Below are positions 33,854-46,664 of a stretch of 64,000 bases of DNA, piece by piece. Origin of the DNA: Coptis chinensis (lineage: Eukaryota; Streptophyta; Magnoliopsida; Ranunculales; Ranunculaceae); assembly GCA_015680905.1 (NCBI GenBank), contig CM027381.1, positions 88,127,501-88,191,500 of the forward strand, read 5' to 3'. The stretch's first letter is position 1. Every line of letters starts with the position of its first letter. The position numbers and the translations under genes are program-made. The notes under the pieces are model-generated. The model made no database searches, was not told the origin of the DNA, and was given only the letters and a program-made list of their open reading frames with translations.

Positions 33854-36800
33854 CTGCCCGCGGTCAGCAAAGTGTAAGTGGGGTATAACCCTTACAAGGT
33901 GTACGCTTTCTCTTCTATTTGGTCTTCTATTTGAGAAGAAAAAGCAGTTAAAGAACAAAGAAAAGGTAAAGGGAATGTATCCTGCTTTTTTTTCTGCTGT
34001 CCTTATTTTGTCATTTTTAAATAAGCAAAGCTACCTACACAGAAAAACACAACTTTGTCTATTTGATTTGGAGGTGTTTTGGTTATTAACTTATTATCTT
34101 GGGTAAGTGTATCTCTCTCATTTGAGTTAAAGTATATGAGTATATGATGATTTGGGAGAATGTCAAGAAAGAATTTTTTGTATAGGGTAGGGGTTGTAGC
34201 CTTTAGGGTATTCCAATATGGGTTTGGGCTAGGGGGGTCGAAGATTTTGAGTATTTCTATAGTGGTTTTTTAACTTTAGAAGTGTATCTCCTCAAAGGCC
34301 TCATCTATTACTTTTTGTGTGGAACATTGTGTAACTTTGTTACTCTATGGCCTATGGCAATAGAGACATAGGTCGGCATGGTTGAGAAATTGTTGAGCAA
34401 TTTGGTGTTTCTTTATAAGGACAAAGTTTAAGACACCTAAGCTAGGGCTGGTTTCCCAACAAATGGCTCTTGGGAGTTTTGGGTAGTTTTATTTCTTTTA
34501 TATCGTAGTCACTTATTACAAGTTAGAACCTATCATTTGATTCATTTTTAGAGTATTTCTATATGGAAGAATCACATGCAAATTTGTCTCTACAATTTGG
34601 AATTTTGCGAAAAACCATTTTTAGGTAGAAGCAAATATGGAAGTATCCTATCTAAGTACGGAAATTTGCGGTTTTAGATGGGGATGCAGCGCGACAATAT
34701 TATTGTTATCGCGCGCACTATTGCCAATATTGCGTAAAAAAAAAAAAATTTTTTTTTCAATTTGGCACAACCGTGGTAATATTGTGTGGGTTTTTTTTTT
34801 TACTTTTTTCAATTTGGAACGATATTGGGAGTGTCGCGGATGGTAGGTCCTATTCCAAATAGTTGTTATTTACCTCCACCTAAAATTGGTCAAAATTTGT
34901 GGGATACTTGTCTCAAATTTCAACCTTAAACGTGTAGGTGATACTACCACCACCTAGAGATGCTGAGTAGATTTCGAGATTTCCCACATTTGGTGATGTA
35001 TCTAATTTCATTAGTAACAAAAATTTTGGTTTGAGCAAGAGAAAATTTAACCAAAGTTCTGATATGATACAATAAATACCAAAGATTTCCACAGTGAATG
35101 GCAGCTAACTATTCCAAAATTTTAGTATTATATTTGGCGAAAATGTTTTATTTAGTCGTTCAGAACTTGAGGCTATTAGAGTTTGAACTTTGGTTTGAGC
35201 TCATCAACCATGGATGTGATCATGATATTCCAAAAATAATTGATGGACTCAACCTTAAACGCATGCCTGGCATAAAAGACTGTGTCTCATCTCTTGTCTA
35301 GCTCTAAATTCTCACATTTCCAGCTATCTAAGCAATCAAGTGCTACTGTATTAGTTTATGTTATCAAGGATTAAATTTAATGGCAGACGGCGGAACAATC
35401 CAAAAGGGTCCCCATGAGTCCATGACCCTCCTCCATAACCCAAATGGGAATCACTAACAAAACCCTAACAAGAAAAAAAAAATCCACTACCTTACTGAAG
35501 CTTCCAGCCTTTTACAAGAATTATAATCTCCAAGCTCTCAGCCTCGAATGTCCGTTGACCAATGACTTGTCACCCAGTAGTTGGTCATAATGAGTACAAA
35601 TGGCTTTGTTGTCAGCTCTCTTGTAGCATGCTTAATTAGTGGAACTTATACAAAGTATGTCCATTAGTGTTTTCTAATCAGAATGATTTTGCACAAGTAA
35701 AAGTCCCATAAGATGGGTAGCTAGGTGATATGCTTTTTGTATGAATTCTATAACAGACTAACAGTATGTCCTTGTTTGATTCCTACAATGTGAGTCTTAG
35801 GAATCCCTTTAATGCTGTAGAAAAGTGATATTAGAATAATTTCACACAAGCAAGAATGTCTTTTTTTTATTTTTGGTAACTTCACACAAGAGTGTCAATG
35901 TGAGGAGTACGTTGTATGAATTATAGAACAATGGGACCTATTGGTGACATTGAGAAACAATAGTAGGACCTACATTGCCAATCTTTATCAGTTAATTAGG
36001 TTTTGATCTACCCTTGTCAAAATTAATGGAACCCACACATTTTTGCATTCAATGGAAACATCATGAATTTATGATTTTTATTGTCTGACACAACTTGTAC
36101 TTCTTAATCCAAAATATGACATCTGGAGTGTGTCTTATCGTCATCAAAATTGTGAATGTTCCATGCCTGTAGAACTAAAAAAGTGGTGAATCAGACATTC
36201 ATGAGGTGGTGAGAGGTGGAGGGAAAGAGAGGAAGAGAGACTAGAAGGGAGAGGATTGAGAGTGAAGAGTACTAGTTTTCATGTAACTCTATCCTATTAT
36301 AGATATAGATAGGATTATAGGACTAGGAGTGAGCTAGCAAAAAACAGAAGCACAGAGTTTCCTGTTGATGCATGTCTAGCATAATAGCTTCTGCAGTCAT
36401 TTAAGCAGTCATACGTATTAATATGCATCAGCTCGCCGGATCTCCTTGGAGCCCCTACATCTTTTAATTTGTAAGGTCTTAGTCACAAAACTGCGCTCTT
36501 GTACAATGAATTGATCCACACTAGTATAAAGGAACTAGAAAGTAAAATGATCGAGTAATCAGAACCGATTTATTACTTAAATTCATTTTAGAAAACAGGT
36601 AAACGAGATAAGTGAGTCTCGTTAAGGGAGTGTAAGGGATCAAACATGAAATAAATCAACAGAACAGAACAAAACGAAATGCATTGTTAATTTGTTATAG
36701 TAAAGGAGGAGGAGAATGTTTTTCACTTTTGGTTGTTGTTCCAAAACTAGCCTGATTTTTCTCAAATATAAATCATGAATCACGAAGCAGTCAAAGGAAG

Positions 36801-38534
36801 ATCTTTGATTTGTACTTTGGGCAAAGTATATCTCACTTGAGATTTTTCCTATCTTTTGCTTTTCACCTTTGAAATTTCTCACTGCACCAACACATCTTGC
36901 CTATCTTTCTCTGCAGATATTACACATTTGAAATGTTGCTTGGGCGGTTGGGCCTTCGCCCTTCGATTTTCTTTCCTTTTCTCTTTTCTTTTCTTTTCTT
37001 TTCTTTTTATCTGGGCTTTCTTCTCATTTCATCTTCTTTACTACCCTGGCCAGAAAACAAATAACCAGAGCACCTTTGGTACGTTATGTACTTGGATAAC
37101 ATATTAAAGTAGCTCTTGCGCTGTAGAGCATGCCCTCTATACACTTTTGTATGGGAAAATAAGAACTAAGTGAATCAAGGGACAGCTGAAAAGTCTCACA
37201 ACTATTTTCATACCATCCAAAATTCAAACTTCTGGCCCTTGGAGCAGAAGACAAACTCTATTGTTCTTCTGTCTTCTTTTATCAAATGGGGAGGTATATA
37301 TGTCATCTCATAAAAGAGAAAGTTCATATGTATCAAAATCACTAATAGAGCATAGAATCATAGATACTCTTTAAAGGAATAGAAGAAAAGATTACTACTA
37401 GAAGCTCTCCCAATAATTGCTAACCAATGAACTGCTCTTAGAAGGTCTCCTTGAGAAAAAAATTCATGATGTAGATCACAGTGCAGTAATGCCCTTGTAC
37501 TAGGGACTAATGATTATTCCCATTATTGAAGGGATGAAATATATGAAAAAGGTAACAAAATTAATGACGAAACACTTGAAGGTAAGTAGAAGTCTAGATC
37601 AAGTCGACTAGAAAACCACCAACCTCATTAAATCTGCAGAAGAAGTGGTCCTCCATTTCATTTTCCTTGCACTTATGGTTATCCATGTTTCCTATCAAAT
37701 CAGGATGTTCTCTCGGTTTCACCATCTGAGCTATAATGATTATCTTCCATAATCTTGTGCCCACTGCTTCGTAAATTGAATAATGCCGCATTTGTTATGT
37801 ACTATGCTAGTATGCTACTTATCAGATGTGTGTAATTCCTATTTCCTACACAGAATTATCACACAAAGAAAACATACCATTAGTCTATGCACACTTTGAT
37901 CACTGAGATCCAGCGTTTTGGATTTGATAAGAAGTTTGGATGTCTTCCTAATGAGGACTCCCACAAGACACAAATACTCTTGTTTTCTATGCCCTTCTGT
38001 TATCCACACAGAGTTGGTTTATACCATGTCAAGCCCTAGTTACAGACTAATGTGGCTCTGACCTCTACAAGAACGCTTAAAATCCACTCCGTAGACGTTT
38101 AATTGCAATAATTAAAGTAACTAATATAAGAAAAATGATTGGTCAATACATATATACATTAAGATCAGACCATCAAGGAACGAAGGAAACTGCACCTCAT
38201 ACCAGAAAATGAAAAAAACGAATGAAAGGACTTCAACTTTGAATGTAAAAAGCACTGTATCATTTGATCAAGGGCAACATCTACTTGAATAGAAAAATGG
38301 GTAAATTCAATTAACGAGTTTAAATAGAATATTATAAAGATAGACACCTTGCCTAGAATACAGATTAAACACCATATGAACCTTGAAAAGTTCCGCTTGT
38401 TTACAACTTGTGTCATTTTTTCCAAACTCCCTGGCAACCAAATCCAAACTTTTCTTGTTTTTCACTTCTTCCCTCTTTTACTTTTTGGGCTTTGCCATAG
38501 TTAACAGATGTCCCAGAATCTCAGCAAATTAGTC
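33854..38534. other. Gene-poor intergenic region
   Basis: No convincing coding region was found over 4.7 kb. A GC-rich hairpin-like spot is at about 34690-34717 (GCGCGA ... TCGCGC) beside A and T runs at 34736-34760. A TTTTC-rich tract is at 36966-37010. Short ORFs lack domains. Decayed transposons are likely but could not be delimited. Confidence 0.5.
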
Positions 38535-39686
38535 TCATCCCACCATGGTGCGCTTTCGACCTCTCTGCCGCACTGCAAGGAGATTCGCAAAAAAACAAAA
38601 TGAGGGAAAGATTATACAAAGTGTAGAAGATCTTCAATATCGCAAAATTGAAACTTGTAAGAAACAGCACCTTGAGCTAACTTGTTAAGTGTGGAAGACC
38701 ATTGCTTGGAAGATTTCCTGTAGGCAGCGAGTATCCGATCCATCTATTCAAAGAAGTATAATTATAAGAGAATGAAGTTTTACAAAGAATTACATAATCA
38801 AAATTTTATAGCAACTCTTACCACATTGCCACAAGAGGAATGCATCGACAGTAAGGCTCTCTCAAGCACATATAAGTCAACTGCTTTATCTTCAGGAAGA
38901 GTTGACGTGAAACTCAGACCAAAGTCGATGAGAACCTGAAAAGATAAAATGACCACAAGAATGATGTGGTGTTCCTCAAACTTGGAAATAGGAATGCATG
39001 TAAAAGGTGCATAGGATTCGGTCGAAGTTCTTACCAGCTCATTACTACCAGTTCGAAGTAACATATTTGATGTTGTCAAATCACCATGAATAAGACCACC
39101 ATCATGTATTTTTGCAATTGCATTACCAATCTGTGTTGCGATATTGGCCATCTGATCCTCAATAACACCATGCAGTCCGAATTCAAGAAAAACATCCTTC
39201 ACAGCTGGTCCCACAACATACTCAAATGTCAGAGTATGCAGCGCAGGATCTGTGGCATACAACACTGGAGTGGAAACACCAAGTCGTCTTGCCTTGGTCG
39301 TGCACCGAGCCTCCTGCATGGAAGAGCGGAACAAGACAAAATCTTCATATGCAGTATAAGAGTTAGTGAGGAAGCATATAAGATAGCTAAACGAACTGAA
39401 TTCTTGAGAGAAACTGACCGCGTTCAAGCGTTTCATAGTGAGTTTTGAGTCGAGAGAAGGATGTCGATACTTCTTGGAAAAACGCTCCTTCACTACCGAT
39501 CTTCTTCCCAGGAAGGTTGACTCAAAAACCCTCTGAAAGAGAAGAGTGAATTCAGCATTAAAAGGGATACCTACACTGGGAAGATCCCAATTCAACACAA
39601 CGAAAAGTTACAAGTTAACTTACAGCTTCTGCCCCCTGCTTCAACAGAAGGAGGGAACCCTCTTGACAATCCTGCTCAATCTCCAT
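38535..39686 (-). CDS. BUD32: BUD32/PRPK atypical kinase of the KEOPS complex, 226 aa, six exons
   Basis: Exons: 39686-39624, 39532-39419, 39313-39035, 38935-38822, 38743-38671, 38572-38535 (681 nt, in frame). The protein starts MEIEQDCQEGSLLLLKQGAEA and lacks a normal glycine-rich loop, as usual for this family. Catalytic Lys36 lies in VVKERFSKKYRHP. The family block LGVSTPVLY is at 70-78, the catalytic loop IHGDLTTSN at 134-142, and DFGLSF at 156-161. It ends in a basic tail (RQRGRKRTMVG), as in TP53RK/Bud32. Bud32 works with Kae1 in KEOPS to support N6-threonylcarbamoyl adenosine formation on tRNA. Length and exon phases fit a functional plant orthologue. Both flanks are intergenic. Confidence 0.95.
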
Positions 39687-40467
39687 AAAAAGAGCTTACT
39701 TGTGGTGAATTTAAATGCAATTACCTGAAAATGATTACCAAAGATAACAAAGAATTAAAAATAATCCTAATTAGGGCACAAATTCTATTCTGCAACAACC
39801 ATGTAAAAGATTATATCTCTATTCCACCTATCCCATATTTAAAATAAGCTTTTCTTTTATTTATTTATTACCCATAAGCTATAATTAATCATTATGTTTA
39901 CAGTCCCCCACGTTTACTAGCATACCTGCATCAGATATATTACAAAACTTTTTTTAGGCTAACCACCAATTTCGAACTTTCATAAGTTCTTGGTGTAAGA
40001 GATTATAAGAGTAAAGAATAGTTGGTTTTTATCCTACATGTGTACTTTCCATGGCAAGAAAAATCTGGAGGCGACAAAATTGATAATACAGTAATCATTC
40101 ACTGGGTGCTTACTATGAGAGCCAAACTTGACAACAAGAAGCAAAAGGCCCTCTTTCAGTGAAGATTATAAAATTTAGGCATCAACGTACCATATAAAAC
40201 ATTTCCACGACAATGTAAGTGATAGATAATCAAATTATATTAAGGGTCACCCAAATTCTGGCACTTGTTTCAAATATTCAACTGGTTCATTAGTGATTTT
40301 GGTAGCAGTTCTGACAGTGGGGCAGTAGGGAATTGCTCACATCTGGCCAGCAAGAGGATGGTCCGAGTATGTAATGCTTTCAATGGATTAGTTAATCAAT
40401 TACACAGAGATACATTGTTTTGGTACAATGGTGTGGAAATATAATTGATCGCAGATCGTTTAGAACA
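39687..40467. other. Intergenic region between BUD32 promoter and PPR 3' end
   Basis: No coding sequence is supported. It is AT-rich sequence holding the BUD32 promoter and the 3' flank of the next PPR gene. Confidence 0.5.
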
Positions 40468-42123
40468 TCAACCAAGATTTTCCAGACTTTCTGCCTGTGT
40501 CATCAATTTTTGAATTTTCTCCTTTTCTTTTTCCATGTTCTTCCTCTCAAGTTCTTCCACCAGTCTATAATATGTGCTGGACCAAGGAACTTGACCCTTC
40601 AACACCATTTCCTCAAAAAACAAGCAAGCTTGTTCAACATTCCCACTCTTGCATAAGCCATTAACTAAAAGAGAATAAGTTCCAACTTCAAGGCTGATGT
40701 CCTTTTTAAACATATCGCTCAAGAGAAAAAAAAGAATCTTCATCCATTTTCTCCGACAACATATCTTCAATAGAGGGGCGTAAGTTTTAAGATCAGGCTT
40801 ACAGAGCCTCTCTTCCATTTCCTGGAGAAGCTTTAGAGCATCTTCTACTTGGGAATGCGCACAAGCAACAGAAATCATGGTGTTGTATGTCGTTACATCT
40901 GGTGTACATCCACTCTTGGACATCTCGTCAAATATCTTACTAGCCTCCTGAAGCCGACCAGCTTTACTACAGATGTAAATCAAAGAATTATAAAAGGAAG
41001 TGTCAGGAACACAGTCATTTTTCTTCATCCTTTCATAGATCCCCAAAGCTTCATATGTTTCCTTTGCCTTTCCTAGAGCATGCATCACAATAGTATAAGT
41101 TACTACATTTGGAGAGCACCCTTTGAATTGCATTTCATCAAGTAACGCATCAACTTTGCGGAAATCCTTGTCACGGCAGTAGGCTTCAATCAAACTAGTA
41201 TAAGAAATTACACACGGATGAATCCCACATCTCTCCATCTCTTCAAGAGTCCACTGGGCCTTGTTGAGCTGTCTGGCTTTGCAACAACCATGCAATAAGA
41301 CGTTAAAAGTATGAGAATTAGGAGGTATTTCATTTTTGAACTCTGAAAATACATCCCATGCATGCTCAACCCCACGCTCTTTGCACAATGAATCCAAGAG
41401 AACATTCATCGTTACAACATCTTTAATCAAACCAAATCGCTCTATTTCACGAAAAGTAACTATGGCATCCACCCACCTACCTGCTCTAGTAAGCCTCCTC
41501 ATGATCTTACTCATTGTTGTTAACGAGACCAACCCTCCCAAAAAAACCATTTCAACCACCAAGTCCCACATCATATCAAACATTTTAGCTTTGCCTAAAC
41601 TGTCAACAATCAAATCATACAAACCAGGTGAACTTTTATAACCCGTTTGCTTTTGGTACCACTTAAAGAGACCAAAAGCCGATATCCAATCATGGCTAAA
41701 CCTCTTCATCACTTTCTCAACCAAGCTCTCCGAAACAACAAAACTCCAACCATCTAAAGCTTTGACAACTTCCTCAGGAGACGTGTGCCTAGTCTTCAAA
41801 ATTGCACTAATCTCATCAACTTCCTTATCAACACTCACAGAAGATGACAAACGTCGGATATTACTACCACCATCCTCAACCTTCTGATTACCAATGTAAT
41901 TATTCAAACTTGTAGGAAGAACAAAATCATCAATCGAATCTCCAATAGTAGAATGTCCATCTGAAGGGCTTTTTACCCAATTGGGAAGCTCAGGTGACTC
42001 ACTCATATTGCAAAAACAGTTGTAAACTATCCCTTCACACATATTCCAAGTTGTTCGTTGTTCGAAACGTGCAAAAGCCTCAAAAAGTTTGTATTTTGAG
42101 AGCATATTACAAGCACCCAACAT
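40468..42123 (-). CDS. P-class PPR protein, At3g22670-like, 551 aa
   Basis: The ATG at 42123 is the first true Met of the open frame (upstream in-frame codons begin with TTG). The N-terminus carries SPELPNWVKSP and then a linker, VDEISAILKTRHTSPEEVVKAL. Tandem PPR motifs follow, for example DVVTMNVLLDSLCKERGVEHA, NSHTFNVLLHGCCKARQLNKA, NVVTYTIVMHALGKAKETYEA, DTSFYNSLIYICSKAGRLQEA and DVTTYNTMISVACAHSQVEDA. The end is a Lys/Glu-rich helix. No DYW domain is present. By memory it matches At3g22670, annotated as mitochondrial. P-class proteins bind organellar RNA; the specific target is unknown. Placement near RDM1 and the At3g22690-like gene supports orthology. The ORF is intact. Confidence 0.93.
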   Translation of the reverse strand: MLGACNMLSKYKLFEAFARFEQRTTWNMCEGIVYNCFCNMSESPELPNWVKSPSDGHSTIGDSIDDFVLPTSLNNYIGNQKVEDGGSNIRRLSSSVSVDKEVDEISAILKTRHTSPEEVVKALDGWSFVVSESLVEKVMKRFSHDWISAFGLFKWYQKQTGYKSSPGLYDLIVDSLGKAKMFDMMWDLVVEMVFLGGLVSLTTMSKIMRRLTRAGRWVDAIVTFREIERFGLIKDVVTMNVLLDSLCKERGVEHAWDVFSEFKNEIPPNSHTFNVLLHGCCKARQLNKAQWTLEEMERCGIHPCVISYTSLIEAYCRDKDFRKVDALLDEMQFKGCSPNVVTYTIVMHALGKAKETYEALGIYERMKKNDCVPDTSFYNSLIYICSKAGRLQEASKIFDEMSKSGCTPDVTTYNTMISVACAHSQVEDALKLLQEMEERLCKPDLKTYAPLLKICCRRKWMKILFFLLSDMFKKDISLEVGTYSLLVNGLCKSGNVEQACLFFEEMVLKGQVPWSSTYYRLVEELERKNMEKEKEKIQKLMTQAESLENLG

Positions 42124-44136
42124 GGAAGAAGCAGAGTAATAACAATCAGTCAACTATAGAAGCAATAATCATGAAAAAACTCCAACTTGAGCATTCCTAT
42201 AATCAGTTCAAAAGTGCTAAAAACAGTTACTGTAAGAAACTAAGACAACCCCAACATAGAAAAAAAGAGAGCAAACCACGTAGAAAGAGTTGAAGTAGTG
42301 CAGTAACAGCAAATTATTCTGATGTGGGTATGTTTCTAATCAGTATAAAGATTGACACTTTATAAAAAAAAAATTGAACACTTGTGATTTGAAAGGTTAA
42401 TAAGAAGGATACCTGATGGGTGGAAGAAAAGCCGCCAATTTATGGTACAAAGAGCTGTCTCTGTGTGTGTAGAGTGTAGGCTGTGTAGTGTAGCTGGTTC
42501 CCTTTTTTTCTATTGTTGTTTGTGGACTTCTTATTATGGCAATTGCCAATTTAAGATAACCAATTTGGGCCGGGCTTTTCGTTTAGCAAGAGTGTGCTAT
42601 ATGGCCTTAGGTGATGCGTTGTTAATTTGTTATTTCGTTAGGCAAAAAACATTTGCTGAAAAAAATGTAAACAAAGTCTTTCCCGTATTTGCTGGGAAGT
42701 GTATTTTAGCACGCGACCGAGGCATTTGATCTCACCTGGATGCAGTCATGCAGACCCTTGTTAGTAAGTTCACGTATTAAACACAAAATTTTCAAGTATT
42801 TTTGAAAACGAATTATTCGGGAATATTCGGGAAAAATTTGGCAGTTTAAAAAAAAAAAAAAATCTTGAAAAAAAAACTATTTGTTTAGTATGTGATGTGT
42901 GGTTTAAAATGAGTATCTAAGTTAAAATAAAATAATATTTATAACACTTAATATAAGTAATTGTGTATGGTTTTGACCTATATTTTGTGAAATGAAAGTA
43001 GTTTATATCTACAAATATTTATTAGAGAAAACCGAATTACACATGAACAAACGTATGGACAAAAGTTTTCCGTATCTCTACACTATATGATAACCAATCT
43101 TTAGGAGGAAAATTTCTCAACCAAACTGTGTATTTGTAATCTCTCTATTTTATGATTTTAGAACCACCTCTCTCCTTTTTAAACAATTTACCAAAAACTC
43201 TCTCACTTTATTGAAATTAGAATTAGTTTCATATTATTTAAAATAATTTACAAAACTTCATTCACGTCACTCAAATTATATTCAACCTCTCATAATGTTT
43301 TTATATTATTTTTTAGATTATAACTAGAATTTAAAAAATCATACTATCAGAGAGATGTTAGAGCGACAGGTTTAAAGATTTGAAAAAACACCGATGTGTA
43401 GCACGGTTCACATACTCGTACCGAATATATGACTGTATATTTCTCCAAATATTTCAAAATTAAAACCGTAATTTCCGTGGTCCTCGAATTTACTAACCAG
43501 GATGCAAACATTAATTTTTTATTTGTAAGGCACATCAAACCAGTAAGCAACCAGTCACAGTACAAACTAAGAAACCATGTAACACGTTGTATGGAAATAT
43601 AGCATTGACGAGTTTGTGATTCCTAAGAGTAACAAGTGTAAAATTCGTGAAAACTCCGATTGAAGTAGAGGGTTTTGTTTATGATATGTCATCTCCCACA
43701 GTGAGTACATGAATTGAGGGTTCTGTGATTTTAACGGCAGATATATGTTTAGCACTGTAATATCCCTGATCATTGATTTATTAGTTTAATTGTTTAACTA
43801 ATTGCAAGTATTCTTTTGTAATTTGGTGTTGTAGATTTAGTATCATAGATACAAAAGCATTGGAACGTCTCATTTAATAGCATTAGTGGTACTGTTGGAG
43901 ATTGTGTTTGAATGGGTCTAGAGATACGTTGAGTAGGTTGGAGATATAGACGTTGGGAAAACCAGATAGTCAAACCTTATGCTTAAATTTGAGGGCAGCA
44001 CAAGCGATGGAGCATGAGTCCATTTGCTTTAGATGACGAGTGTTTAAATCTTACGGTTTGGTTGTCATTAATTACTCCATGGGAGTGTGTCCTACCGGAC
44101 AATTACTAATTTGGGGGAGTAGTTTTGTTAGAGCAT
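42124..44136. other. Intergenic region upstream of the At3g22670-like PPR gene
   Basis: A Site II-type motif TTTGGGCCGGGC lies at 42565-42576, within the likely promoter on the minus strand. The rest is AT-rich and shows no supported gene. Confidence 0.45.
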
Positions 44137-44144
44137 TTTTAGAA

Positions 44145-44916
44145 CATTGTCACCAAATACGGTACGGGTTTAAAATGGGTTTAAAACGGTATATTTGAAA
44201 AAAAAATTAGTTCGTGTTTTAAACGGAACGTCTCAGAAAAAAAAAAACGGAAAAAAAACATAAAAAAACGTAGGACATAAAAAACAGGTTTAAAACGGTA
44301 AAAGCGGGTTTAAAACGATAAAAAAACGGTAAAACCGATAATAAATAATATAATAGATAAAGAATTTGATTTTTTTTATAAGAGTGGAAAAAAGAATTGA
44401 CACATAAAATAAAAATAAAAATAATACAAATGAAAAAAAAATTCAAATATATGAAAATATCAAATTATCATTACTCATCCAAATATTAGAAGTTTTAGAT
44501 TCAGTACCAAAACACGACTCTAAATAAGATACTACTAATTACCAACCATATTGGCATAATCAAGTTCTACAAATAAGTTAATAACTTTAAAATTTATAAT
44601 TAATTATTAATAGTCCAAAATAAAATAAAACTGTCTCAATAAGTCAATCTAACACCCACTCTTCAAAAGGTAAACTCCAAAACCCCTTTTTCTTCTTCGT
44701 GTTTTCTTTTATATTAAAAAAAAAAAAAAAAAGGTTTTAAACGGAGATTTTCAAAATCTCGGGTTTTAAACGTTTTTTAAGTTTAAAACGCGTTTAAAAC
44801 GTTTAAAACGGGTTTTTTTTTTTAAACCCGGGTTTTAAACTGGAACCAGACGCCTTGCCAATATCTCGGGTTTTAAACGCGTTTTTTTCAAAGAAACGCC
44901 GAACTTGGTGACAATG
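44145..44916. mobile_element. hAT-like non-autonomous DNA transposon, 772 bp
   Basis: The terminal inverted repeat starts CATTGTCACCAA at both ends. The 8-bp flanks are TTTTAGAA (44137-44144) and CTTTAGAA (44917-44924), matching at seven of eight bases. An 8-bp duplication fits the hAT superfamily. Both subterminal regions are packed with GGTTTAAAACGG/TTTAAAC motifs, possibly transposase binding sites. No transposase ORF is present. Confidence 0.75.
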
Positions 44917-44990
44917 CTTTAGAATAGAAACCAAGAAAATACAAAAAAAATTAACCAAACCAAAAAAACACCAACTAATTTCAGGAGAAA

Positions 44991-45270
44991 CATCAAATAT
45001 TCGACATCAAATGACGCGGTTTTATATAAATTGCGCCATATAGCTCAGGCGGCTTTCTCAAAACCACGCCACTAAAGCCCATCTTAAAAGGCCAAGCCCA
45101 CACAGTTTTCCAAAAATATCATGAAAAACATCAAATATTCGACATCAAATGACGCGCGCGGTTTTAGATAAACCGCGCCATATAGCTTACGCAGCTTTCT
45201 CAAAACCGCGCCACTAAAGTCCATCTTAAAAGCCCAAGCCCACGTGGTTTTGGGAAAACCGCGCAATATG
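44991..45270. repeat. 138-bp tandem repeat, two copies plus a partial third
   Basis: Copies start at 44991 and 45129 with CATCAAATATTCGACATCAA, and both continue through GACGCGGTTTT-like, TAGCT, CTTTCTCAAAACC and GCCCAAGCCCAC blocks. A degraded partial copy follows about 45305-45375 (ACGGTTTTGGCAAAACCACGCC). No coding content. Confidence 0.8.
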
Positions 45271-45379
45271 TCACACATTAATTTTCTTATTTATTTTCTT
45301 TCCAAATCTCTCACACGGTTTTGGCAAAACCACGCCATAGAAGTCCACTTAGAAGCCCTAGCCCATGCGGTCCGCATGA

Positions 45380-46660
45380 GAGATTTGATACAACACCAAA
45401 ACTGAAACCAAATTTTGGCCGATTTGGTGTTTTTTTAGTGTTTTTATCAACATGTGACTCTCTTGAAGATGAAAAAACACCAAATTATTGAAAATTTGGT
45501 GTTTGATGCTAGGAAAGTATCTCTCTTAAAGATACTCTTCCAACGTGCTAAAATGTTTGGGGATTGGATCAAATGCAAGTTAAAAAGGAAAGGCTATCAA
45601 CATTTACAAGTTTTGAGTTTCTGTGTGGCAATGGGTAACTCAGACTAATATTTAATCAAAATTCAGTTTATCCTGTATCACTTCATCCACGAAGGGCAGA
45701 GTCTTGATGGTATTAAGCCCGAGGTTTTAGTCATTGGAGCCTTAACAATATCATAGGTGGAATTGTTGATAATTAACTCCGTATATCACGGCCAAAAGTG
45801 TTATCGAGTTTTATTGGTTCACTTTGGGTTATAGCGTGTTATCATGGAAGTTCTACACCTTTTCTAGTTTCAATTAGTTAGAAGAATGATAATTCCTATT
45901 TATTATTTATTGATCAAATAATTTTTGGTTAAACGTGTCAAAATTTTATTTTGTAAACCGATTTTCGATTAACGATTTAAAAAAACTCTTGTGTTATTTG
46001 GGTGTGTATTTCAATATTCACAAGGATGCATGGTTGTTGTGCATAAAATGAAATTAGTAAAATATTGTGAATGTGGTATTGATCTAATTTTGGAAATTCG
46101 TTGTTCTTGAAATGTGACATGGAATTTAACTTAGACTCGGAACTTAAGAAGGATGTTGATATCCCTAGGGTGTAAGACCCAAAAGGAACACTGGATCCAT
46201 GTGTATTGACGTTGGTGCACACGTCAATGAATGTTTGGTTGAGTAGGTGTGAATGTCAACCCTTTGGTAACATTTGTCGAGTGGTTAAGTCAACATGGTA
46301 TTCACATTGATAGAGTATTTTAAAATGAATTGTTCTTGCATGATGAATATTTGGATATACATGGTTTCTTGCATTAAGTAACAGTTTCAGTTAATTGTTA
46401 TGAATATTGTTTTCATTCCAGGTACGTTTTTTGGTAATTAAAATTAGAATAGTACGTTCTGGTAACTCATTGGGCTTTTTGAAATCTCACTCCACATTGT
46501 TTACTATTTTTCAGACAAAGTAGAATTGAAAGCATGTTTGTTTAATCATTGGAGTATGCGGGATTTCAAGGGTTAATATCATTATAGTAGTTAATTATAG
46601 TATTCCTAATCCAAGTCACTATAAAGGGAAATTGAGAGTTTTCACCTTTGAATACCAAAA
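45380..46660. other. Intergenic region, no supported gene
   Basis: Short frames only, AT-rich. Nothing recognisable was found on either strand. Confidence 0.5.
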
Positions 46661-46664
46661 AACC

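Noticed and set aside
34690-34717. GC-rich hairpin-like sequence
   Set aside because: The arms match imperfectly and the spot is isolated; not enough to call an element or a terminator.
35098-35301. ORF with FELINHG, recalling 2-oxoglutarate dioxygenases
   Set aside because: The match is only a few residues and no other dioxygenase motif is found nearby.
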